A DNA stretch of 64,000 nucleotides from contig NC_080719.1 of the NCBI RefSeq assembly GCF_019097595.1, positions 13,882,001 through 13,946,000 on the forward strand, written 5' to 3'. Below the pieces are notes generated by a model. That model was not told the DNA's origin, did not search any database, and saw only the letters and a list, made by a program, of their open reading frames with translations. Both the position numbers and the translations under genes were made by a program. Position 1 is the first letter of the stretch. Every line of letters starts with the position of its first letter. Source of the DNA: Hemibagrus wyckioides. Taxonomy: Eukaryota; Chordata; Actinopteri; Siluriformes; Bagridae. This document shows positions 55,346-64,000 of this stretch, piece by piece.

Positions 55346-57875
55346 ATGATAAAAGTCATTGCTCTTATACTGCGCTTTGTATCTAGCTGCATGTGGCTCT
55401 CAGGCAGTACCGCTACAGCTGGTCACTGATTGCTGGTCAACTGATGTTTTATTCACAAGTTCATCTGCTAGTATTTCCAGAGGAGTGCTTAGATTTAAGT
55501 GCAACAAAAACTACACAAATGTTCCATTACTCGTTGTATGATGCCTTGCCAGAACCTTGTGAAATCCGCTTTGTCCATGATGTTCAGGCCATGTTCGTGT
55601 GTGAGCAAGCAAAGCCGGTGTCAGGAGACGTGTAGCGAGCGCACAGATGGTGGTGGGGAAGTTGGCATGCAGCACAACGCCCACTGGCACCAAACTGCTC
55701 AGAAAAGTGCCGTTAACCCCGCCGTCTCTGAACAGAGCCATGCTGTGTATGGATAGTTACATCACACTACAACCTGATTCTACACACTGAGAATATCTGA
55801 TCTTCCTGATGATGAGGAGGCGAATGAAAGACTGAGAACAATAAGGAAGGTGGAGACAAGGGAAAGAAACACATCAGACCTACTGTAACCTCATATGTTG
55901 AAGTTTGCACACTGTGCACACAACAAAGCAGTCCGTAAAATCTTGTTTCGAACAGTTTTGTGTGGCTTAAAATTTTTAATATTTATTCACTGAAATAGTA
56001 TTTCCAGGCAATGTTTGACAAAAATGCAGCTTGTCTTAGATAGATACTCCACAAGCTAACATCTCCTGTTTTGTTATCACTACAGTTTGTTCTCTGTAGC
56101 AGCCCATTGCCTCTTTGTCTTGGTTCTAACCAACAAAGACGTAGCTATGACTTAAAGGTTACGGAAATGTATAGAGATCTTTGGAAAATGGAAAATATTG
56201 CCAGTTAAAGTAACTATCTAATTGTTAGCTGGATAGCAATGTTATGTTTCTCTCGTATGACCGCTGTATGACCGCTGACATCTAACATACTAACGTCACT
56301 ACAACATTTGAGGTGAGTTGTTAAGACAGCAAGAGATCCTGCAAATTAAGAAGAGAAATATAAGGTATTGATCATTAAAGCAGCAGCTTTTAGATAGCAA
56401 TTTCTGCTGCAAGGCAAATCACAGGCTTGTATTTATTCCTTTGTCTTTAGTTTTTTAAGAAAGTGAATCATTTTAAAGGAGACTGTATAAATCCTGCTTA
56501 AAATGAGACACTATTGCTTCAGTTCCACATTGAATTCGTTTCTAGATCATCTACATTTGTCTACATTTGTCTTTTACCCTTAATTTCCTGTTTTTTTTCT
56601 TCTTCTGTTTTTGTATTTTTTTTAGTCTTCTTTCCATATTTATTGTTAGGGTTTTTTCCATAGTAGCTCTAGTGATGCTAGGTTCTATGCATTCTTGGTT
56701 ATTCTGTGGTATGTTTAGCAGTGTTCATACTTCACCCAAATACTCAAGTTTGCACCGAGATCGAATCTGGGCTCATTATTGTAAGCTGTGGCATCATCAC
56801 CAGTTGGTTTTTTTCACACCATATAGAATATTAAGAGATGGGAATTTTGTGCTAAATTCATGCACTCAACATGACTAGGAGACCAGTGCAGTAAAACACC
56901 TCAAGCCTTATAGTGTTAGCGTAACACATAACTTGTCTACATGAAAACTCCATTTGGAACAGGAAATAACATGACAAATTGTTCCTAATTCAGGGAGTGG
57001 CAGTCTCACAAACCAAACGTCTAGCATTTGCAAGAGAATCTGCTATGTTCCATCAGTAAATGTGGCCAAGAATCACCTACTAAAGTCATTTGACTTACAT
57101 GGCAGCTAACTAACCGTGAATAATTTCCCACAACTTGCAATACAACTTGCCACGCATATACCATACAATATGCTAAGAATATTAAAATACATCAAATTAA
57201 CAAAATAAATTACGATTGGATGCTATAACAACGTTATAACTATAAACAGAAAAACATAAGAAAAACAAAATGATCTTGATTCTCAGTGACTGCTTAAAAT
57301 ATCTTTTAAAACATTTAAAGACAAGATTCTGTGAAGACTTTTCAGTTTATTTATTGCTGAAAGCTTGTGTGGTAAGTTAAAAGCTACAACACAGAGGGAA
57401 GTTTAGAGATCAGCTGCAATCAGACTGCAAACTTCAATATTTAGAAAAGTGTACAAAAGCTATCAGATGCTCTGTGGCTCCATGACCTCCAAGGTCCAAG
57501 TGCCTGAGTGATAACTTTTATTTATGGTTCACTTTCTAAGGTGCAGTTCCTAGGCTATGGGATTTTCACAGTTTCCAAAACTATTTCAGACTTGAGTAAA
57601 CACCAAAGCCTTTTAACTATATTTTCAATATGACTCTTGCTTTATTGCCTTGCTGTGTTTGCAGAGATCCGACCTTTTTACATACAATGAACACAATCCT
57701 CGGGTTTATCATTAGTGAAGACGTTGCATGTTCGTGCTACTGCCTCTGGCTTGCAACATTCATGTTAATTCTCTGAAGAGGCACATCAACCCAAAAAAGT
57801 GGCAGTGACAGTCGCTGTGTCTTCATACTTTGTGATCAACGTGTACTGCGAATGTTCACACGCACACACTTACAT
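55346..57875. other. Long intergenic stretch
   Basis: No gene recognised. The block 55380-55760 is balanced and CpG-containing (AGACGTGTAGCGAGCGCACAG) with overlapping short frames on both strands but no domain. The remainder is AT-rich, with a T-rich patch at 56585-56625. Confidence 0.45.
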
Positions 57876-57904
57876 CCTCTCTCTCTCTCTCACACACACA
57901 CACA
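57876..57904. repeat. (CT)n-(CA)n microsatellite
   Basis: A CT run passing into a CA run. Confidence 0.9.
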
Positions 57905-58231
57905 GAGAAAACAGTGAAGCCTTGTCAAGATGCTGTCAATTTCAGAGGACAGATTCACGAAGCGCCATCTGCAGCTCCCCTCCTGTTTGACTCTCTCCAA
58001 GGAGGAAGAGACAAAACGCCTACAGAGAGCCACGAACCACAAACACACTCTAAGCAATTGGAGGATATCCGCCAACAACAAACAATTGGTGGGGAACGAG
58101 TTAACACCTGTGTCTTGTACCTGGATTTTGATTCTGATATGATTTTTTTACTACCTATGAAATTCCCGGTGATCCATATCAAAATAATTGCCATTTTGCA
58201 AACACTAACTTCCTGTGCTGTTACTGAGACA

Positions 58232-58262
58232 GGGAGAGATAGACAGACAGACAGACAGACAG
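58232..58262. repeat. (GACA)n microsatellite
   Basis: AGACAGACAGACAGACAGAC units. Confidence 0.95.
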
Positions 58263-58732
58263 AGAGAAAGAGTGATGCAGAGGGACAGAGGGATCAAGAG
58301 TAACAGAGGAAGTAACAAATAGATAAAGACATACAGATAGAGACATTGAGAGATAAATACAAATAGAGAAAGAGAGAATGAGAGAGAACTCAGCCACAGG
58401 TTTTCAGTTCTACATAATAGCACAGGAAAGTAATATTGGTTTATTAATCACCCATAAAAAACAATTTCACCATCATCCGTTATTGAAAACAAACCCTCAT
58501 TAACACATCGTTCTTTTCAAACATTTTCACCTTGCCATTCATTATATGAAAGTCATGTTCTAGTCTGATCCGTGACTCTACTAGGGCTTTAAATAAGCTC
58601 ACGCTGTTGATATCTCTTCCATCTGTTTTTAGTCAGAGACTTCCAAATGGCTACTTTTGCCTGTCCAGCTAGAAAATTAATCAATGTCCAGCGCTCCCAG
58701 CATGAGCGGGAATATTTACAGCCTAAAATAAA
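58263..58732. other. Intergenic with purine-rich start
   Basis: GA-rich to about 58390. The part 58550-58730 is balanced and unique (CGCTCCCAGCATGAGCGGG). No gene. Confidence 0.5.
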
Positions 58733-58960
58733 CTAGTGATGGGAATTCCAGCTCTTCTTAGTGAGCCAGATCATTTGGCTCTCAAACGGCTCTTCATTTC
58801 GTATCACTTTTGGCTTTTATGCTTCATCCAGATTGAGCAGAGTTTTGACCTATGATTGGTACGTGTGCACATATATTGCTTCAATTATTCAGTGTACTTC
58901 TACTAAATATCATTATAGTGATATTTCCATTGATCATTTACAGAATACCATCATTTTACA
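58733..58960. mobile_element. hAT-type terminal sequence, tentative
   Basis: AACTAGTGATGGGAATTCC, GCTCTTCTTAGTGAGCC, GATCATTTGGCTCTCAAACGG. I recall fish hAT repeats with a start like this (TAGTGATGGGAA...). It lies on the 3' side of the hAT relic below and might be its end. Confidence 0.35.
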
Positions 58961-59169
58961 TTAAGTATAAAAATCTTAAATTAAGGTTTAATTATGTGTA
59001 AAAGCAGTTATACTGAACTATCCAAAACACAAACCATTCCAAATATTATACTCAAAACAAAACATGGTGTCTCATATAACAATTAAAAAATATATTACCA
59101 TATGCCAAACAGCAGCATCCACTGCTTCTAGTTGAATCTATTAACAAAACACATTCTTTAGGGCAGACC

Positions 59170-60610
59170 CCCTCTAAATTCCTCAGCTCAAAAGGGCTTA
59201 TCTGGTTTCTTCCGTCTGTTATTATCTGCCCTGTTTAGGAAAAGATCATGGATAGGAGTGTGTAGACTGAAGCTGTGGTCTCCATCCAGCTCAGTGGGTC
59301 TTTGAATAAGGGGCTTCTCAAGATAGGATCTTACTTCCAGTATAGCATCTGCTGTGGGATTCCTTCTTGCAGTGTCTCCTGTTGTTCTGCCATCAAAGAG
59401 CCTTCAGATAGCAGATGCTCCAGTTCTAGTGTCCCTGCTCCCTCTTCTCCCTCTTGGCCTTGTGGTGGTGGAGCCGGGTAGATGCTCGGGCTGCAGTTTG
59501 CTGCTGCTGCCACTGTTGTTACTCTTTAAAGCACCTCGTCAACAGCTCTGTTGTCATTAAAGGCCAGATTTTGAACCTTGGGTTTTGAACCTTGCTTTCT
59601 GACTGAACAGTATTGGATTCCATTCAGTGCAACTTTCTTCCATAGATGCATAGAGAGCCGTAAGTAACTCTCTCACTCTCCCTGTGGTTACTGTTCCTCT
59701 TATCTGGTTTTGGGCCGTTATTCTCTGCAGACTCCTAGGATTAGCATTTTAGAGGCTGTCATATAGCTGAACAAAGAAAACAACTCAGAAAATTATGCTT
59801 TGTTTTGTGATGACACATATAGACATTTTTAGTTTATTCTTTCGTATAGTCTTTTGTTACTGCAAGTGATCTCTAATATACACCACTATTATGCAATTAT
59901 TTAATTATAAATTATGTAATCACAATTGACCACTGTACCTGTCTGCACTGATTTCCTCAAAGAGGTTTTGAAGGGTTTCAGTGCAAGTCTCTGGCACTTC
60001 CTCCAGTATTTCTTGGTTCAGAACATCAACAGGTGCATTGATAATAGCGAGTGTAAAGAGGATTGCATCCTTGGACCTTGTAACACATTCTAGTTTGGGC
60101 CTTAGATCAGACATTCCCTTTAGGCATTGAGTAGACTTAGCTCCTCTATAGCTATTGAGATCTCATGGAAGAATTCCACCATCATCTTCATGTTGACCAC
60201 AGTAGGTTTTGGGGCATCTATTACAGCAAGGTTGATTGTGTACAGTATATGAGACATGGGTGGTAGGTCTATTTCAAAAATATAATAGCTTTTATAATGT
60301 TTTCACTAACACAGCAAGCCATTGTTTTCTACTTGCCACTGCTTTGCCAATCTTGGCAGTTTCTCTGCCAAGTTCTCTGAAGTGTGTCTGTCACTAAACA
60401 AAACAGTCCAGATGAGACAGGACTATTGTATCATTTTCAATGAAGTAAAATGTAACAGTGTTTTCCTGCTTGGAAGAACATTCACAGGATTGTTTGAAGC
60501 TTCTAAATCTTTTCCTTGAGAGTGGCTGGAAATCCCTTGCAATCATTCTATCCAATACATCATTAATCATATTCTGTCTTGCTTTGGTCATGGAACATTG
60601 ACATAAATAA
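59170..60610 (-). pseudogene. Decayed hAT-type transposase
   Basis: Minus-strand pieces in different frames follow the order of a hAT transposase. Near 60590-60540 an N-terminal-like block (VLDRMIARDFQPLS); near 60390-60330 the phrase DRHTSENLAEKL followed by LAKQW, close to a hAT core block (H-T-x-N-I-A-E-A-L); at 60114-59920 a helical stretch with LECVTRSKDAI; near 59300 DPLSWM, which resembles the DPLxWW of the C-terminal dimerisation domain. Stops and frameshifts separate the pieces. No ends are firmly identified. The family is supported by motif order rather than by any long match. Confidence 0.5.
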
Positions 60611-60940
60611 ACGAGAGGAGAATCAGTGAGGTTCTGGTTGGCAATTCAGGAATGAAGAACTCACCACTGCAGGTCTACAGATTGCTTTTGTATCTCTTGA
60701 CCAATAGCTTTCATGAAGGGACTGAGATGGAGGTATGGGTAGGTGTATTCTCCACTTTGTGTCTGCTTGGCCTTTTAGTTCAGTTGGTATTTTGTTGCTG
60801 TTGACAAAGCGAGGTTTTTAAGTCTTTTGTATGGAAGGAAGCTGTTCTGTCATCACCTGAAGCTTAGTTGGGAGATCTGGATAGTTCTAGACAGGACATT
60901 TGCACTGGATCACCAGTTATATACTTGTTTGTTATGGAGA
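60611..60940. other. Intergenic, possibly part of the hAT element
   Basis: No clear coding; lies between the hAT relic and a SINE. Confidence 0.45.
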
Positions 60941-61110
60941 GCAGTGGTAGCTCAGTGGTTTAGGTGTTGGAATACTAGTTGGAATGTTCAAATCCCAGGA
61001 CCACCAAGCTGCCGCTCCTGGACCCCTGAGCAATGATCTTACTCCTCAATTGCTTAGTTCTATAAATAAGATAAATGTAAGTTGCTCTGGATAACGGTGT
61101 CTGCCAAATG
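60941..61110 (+). mobile_element. tRNA-derived SINE, best-preserved copy
   Basis: Box A TAGCTCAGTGG is a perfect match to TRGYNNANNGG and box B GTTCAAATCC to GWTCRANNC. Then GACCACCAAGCTGCCGCTCC, GACCCCTGAGCAATGATC and the tail GTTGCTCTGGATAACGGTG, TCTGCCAAATG. This copy defines the family. Confidence 0.9.
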
Positions 61111-61114
61111 TTGT

Positions 61115-61496
61115 TTATGTGTAGGGAGCAAAGCTTCCAAGTCTGCACTACATTTCCCACAATCCAGCACTTTATCTGCAAGATTCCATTTATCCTCATC
61201 CTTCTTTGTTCCATGAACACTGCTGAGGGAGTTAAGGTGGGTTCTCCACTTGCCACTGACCTAGGAGCACAGTGTCAGTTCACATGTGCAGATGATGCTC
61301 TTTGAAAGACACTGAGGCTTGAACACAGATGGTTAATGTTGTCTTCAGATCTTATTATTACTGTCACATTGTCAGCATACGCTGTGAGCTTAATTGTGGT
61401 CACGTCAGATAGGTCGAGACTGAAAAGCCTTGCAGGTTTTCTCGCAGGTGACACAAGAGACATAAGGTCAGAGAGATTGTGAGAGTGAGAGCACAA
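61115..61496 (-). pseudogene. Tx1/L1-like LINE reverse transcriptase scrap
   Basis: On the minus strand the frame at 61496-61275 contains KLTAYADNVTVII, where YADN takes the place of the catalytic YADD, then SSLSVFQRASSAHVN. The continuation to about 61115 shows more decayed sense in other frames. The block is like a Tx1-type (L1-group) LINE, where A-Y-A-D-D-V-T is followed by S-A-K-V-N. Second Asp lost and frames broken, so inactive. Confidence 0.65.
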
Positions 61497-63149
61497 CAGG
61501 GAGAGAGAGATAGACTGACAGGGCTAGAGGCATGCAGAGAGATATACAGCAAGAGAGATTTTGTCTCCTGTAGTTGAATTATAAGCTGCAGCTGCAGATC
61601 GGCTTTACATTATGTCACCATTAGTCACGCAGCATTTCAACACTAACTGCCATGTAGCTACACATTCACTCACACACTGTACCCTCAAACCGTGTGTGTG
61701 TGTGGATTCCCTCACACTCATTCAACAGGATTGTGTGCTGTTTTAGGCAGTGTGTTTGTACAGTATGATTATATATGTCAGCATGCAACACTACACCCAC
61801 GCTTCTTACACATAATGGCATCATTTATCAATTATCCATTTAGGTTCTTAGCCTGTAAAAGCTGCTGAGTTTGTGTGTAGCTTTACATAAAAAGAGACTC
61901 AGTATTAATATTTACACAACTGATACTAATGATAATTGATTGTGTTAATTTTTTTTTTTCTGTGGCAGTTTTGTGTAGATTTTTTGTGGCTTGTAGAGTT
62001 TTGTAGCTTAGTATAGTTCAGGATAGATGATTATAGAACTTTAACAATCATTTATATTTAAATATTAAAGGCAATATAAAGCTATCATTTTATTTAAGTT
62101 GTTATCAAAACTATGGCTGTTTTATAAAATTGTGCCTTTACATAGTCATGAAATTCTGACTAATTAAAACTAGTTTTACTTTTAGACACTTTACTAGTTT
62201 GCACGGAAGGAAAGGCACTCAAAAGTCATGTAAAGAAACTTTTTAACACTATTATATACTTGAGGCATAATTACAGATATATGCGGTACGATTCTGTTCA
62301 GTTTTGTTCAGATTGCATGTACAATTTATGGTAAATTATTGTTTGCTTACTGTAAATGCCTGTCTGTTGTGGTGGGGTCAGTTGCAACATTTCTCACAAA
62401 GCTCAACCTCATAACTTTATCATATGTGTCACTCTAACTATTGCATCTGTGCAGAAACAGTATACAAGATCTACACATCACACCAGATGGGCATGAGACC
62501 AGTAGAAATGTGACAGAGGCTTGTGGAAGAATTTCGGAAGGAAGAGATGATATTATTAATACGCTGGGGGGGAAAAGACTGAAGCCCACTTTGACAGAAC
62601 TGGCACATTAAAAAAAAAATCAGAACATTCTCAGCCTTGATGATGTGTCATGAAGACATGAAGTAAGAAAACACACACACGTACACACAATACACTTAAT
62701 CTGCCCTAAGCAGCTCCATAATTACACATTAAAGTACAGTTGGTGATAGATTATACTGCAGAACTAGATCGAGAAAAAGAGAGAGAGAAGGAGAGGAGGA
62801 CGTGTGCCTGACAGGCTCGGTGTAAATTAGCGTTTGCTTGTGACTCCTAATTAATGACGGGCTGACAGAAGTGTACTCACACACACATACACACTGTGGT
62901 AAAGGAGAAGGTGGCATTCACAGGCACTACAGAGAAGAGAGAACAAGATGAGCAGAAGTCTGGAGAGAGAGAGAGAGAAAGAGAGAGATAGAGAAACAAA
63001 TGGCACCACTTCGAATTCAATCGACTACTCATTAATTACAGTGAGGCCTTCAGTTTGGTTACAGCCTCATTCTGACTGGATTAGTTTTACATGTGGACGA
63101 GAGGTAATGTAATTATTACAGAGTATCTCCGGGATATATAGGCTTTATT
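61497..63149. other. Long intergenic stretch
   Basis: No gene recognised. GA-rich patches at 61500-61560, 62770-62800 and 62960-62990. TG run at 61692-61705. AT-rich elsewhere. Confidence 0.5.
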
Positions 63150-63880
63150 TTTAATCTGCTCATTCTAATACATTAATGTTTCTATAGTAACAGCTCATTC
63201 ACAGGGACTTGTATTGTGGACACTGCATAAGCTGAAGCTGATCATAAATAGAAATTAAAATGTAATATTATGTAACAAAGACAACAAGTTTTATGTTAGA
63301 TGTCATCACTGGTTATCAACTGGTCCCACCATCTCTCAGGGCACAAGAAAGGTACACATCAAGACGCTTCTCTGTTCTGGCAGCTAGGTGATGGAATGAC
63401 CTTCCCTAAAGAGCTGAGCTTACTGAGATACTTAGCACTAGCACTTGCATATTAATAATAATAAAAATGAACAATAATAATTATAAAATATATATTTTTA
63501 AAAAATGCTGGATTTCCTCCCAACAGAGATTTAGACTGACGGTATTCTATGTCTCTGACCTGGTGAACCAGTATCAATGTACTCATAGATAGACTTGGAA
63601 AAGCACTTTACTATACTTTACTACTGCAAGTAGCTCTGCATAAGGGCATCTCCCAAACGCAGTGAAAGTAAATGTTTGTTTCACATTTAAAAAGCATCCA
63701 GTGTTTGGTTTCTTAGTAACAAGAAAAGCTGCAATGTTTGTCTGTTTATCTTTGAGAGAGAAAGAAAAACCAGACTGTTGAAGGAATGACTGTTTATAGC
63801 TGTCATAGTGTAAGTGATAACAGGAACTACCTTGTGTCCTGGATGTTCCACAACCTTAAATATGACTCTAAATTGTTACA
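63150..63880 (+). mobile_element. Short dispersed repeat M, copy 6, split by insertion
   Basis: Left part: TTTCTATAGTAACAGCTCATTC, ACAGGGACTTG. Right part from about 63668: ATGTTTGTTTCACATTTAAAAAG, GAAGGAATGACTG and AAGTGATAACAGGAACTACC. Both match 17246 and 41735. A LINE-like tail (63298-63672) lies between. Confidence 0.5.
63298..63672 (+). mobile_element. L2/CR1-like LINE 3' end, nested
   Basis: TCATCACTGGTTATCAACTGG, CATCTCTCAGGGCACAAG, AGGTGATGGAATGACCTTCC and the tail AGCTCTGCATAAGGGCATC then CCAAACGCAG. The sense includes a W-N-D-L-P-like block of CR1/L2 LINEs. The tail resembles the SINE tail in this window, which may share it. Confidence 0.5.
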
Positions 63881-63979
63881 AAGCATGATGTGTTGTTCAT
63901 GAATAAACTAAGTAATCACTGCCAAACTGCTGTGGAAATGTGCTGTTCTCGGAAAATAATCAACTTTACATAATTATCA

Positions 63980-64000
63980 GAACTAGTGATGCACTGAGGT
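63980..64000. other. Possible hAT end at window edge
   Basis: ACTAGTGATGCACTGAGG resembles a fish hAT start (TAGGGATGCACCGA), but the window ends here. Confidence 0.2.

Noticed and set aside
55359..55756. Several overlapping frames of 60-85 codons
   Set aside because: Different frames on both strands, no start context or motif to prefer one; composition alone explains them.
57914..58303. 129-codon frame next to GACA repeats
   Set aside because: No recognisable domain, partly composed of simple repeat, and overlapped by similar frames on both strands.

Overview
This window looks like 64 kb of intergenic DNA from a bony fish. It is AT-rich, rich in microsatellites, and full of transposon families typical of teleosts: Tc1-like DNA transposons, a Ty3/gypsy element with a chromodomain, L2-like and Tx1-like LINEs, a hAT relic and tRNA-derived SINEs. 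Several dispersed repeats remind me of catfish sequences, but I cannot check that here. I found no host exon, tRNA, rRNA or CRISPR array. Every coding region I can support belongs to a mobile element.

Left third (1-22 kb): AT-rich unique sequence with a 150-bp direct repeat pair (1.5 and 2.8 kb), a C-rich telomere-like block (5.6 kb), a broken L2-like LINE (5.7-6.4 kb, minus strand), a long pyrimidine microsatellite (6.4-6.9 kb), two kinds of SINE (10.9 and 11.4 kb), a hairpin-forming unique segment (14.4 kb) and an apparently full-length Tc1-like transposon with an open transposase frame (15624-16871).

Middle (22-44 kb): a Ty3/gypsy retrotransposon (27608-31864) with an exact 5-bp target duplication, broken gag and pol frames, a deleted pol middle and a 3' LTR whose first part looks replaced by a polypurine-tract copy. 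Next come LTR-like fragments, a decayed second Tc1 family (35.3-36.25 kb), and a second copy of the first Tc1 element in inverted orientation (39352-40599), about 99% identical to the first but with a premature stop. A 283-bp internally deleted derivative of the second Tc1 family lies at 41003-41285.

Right third (44-64 kb): mostly unique AT-rich DNA with several CpG-containing segments that read like conserved non-coding elements, further repeat fragments, a decayed hAT transposase (59.2-60.6 kb, minus), a Tx1-like reverse transcriptase scrap (61.1-61.5 kb, minus), and a short dispersed repeat interrupted by a LINE tail near 63.3-63.7 kb.

The genes do not work together as a pathway. The window records successive transposon insertions, the youngest visible being the two Tc1 copies. 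I did not find a convincing new biological system. The best leads are the Tc1 pair, the rearranged gypsy 3' LTR and the possible conserved non-coding segments.
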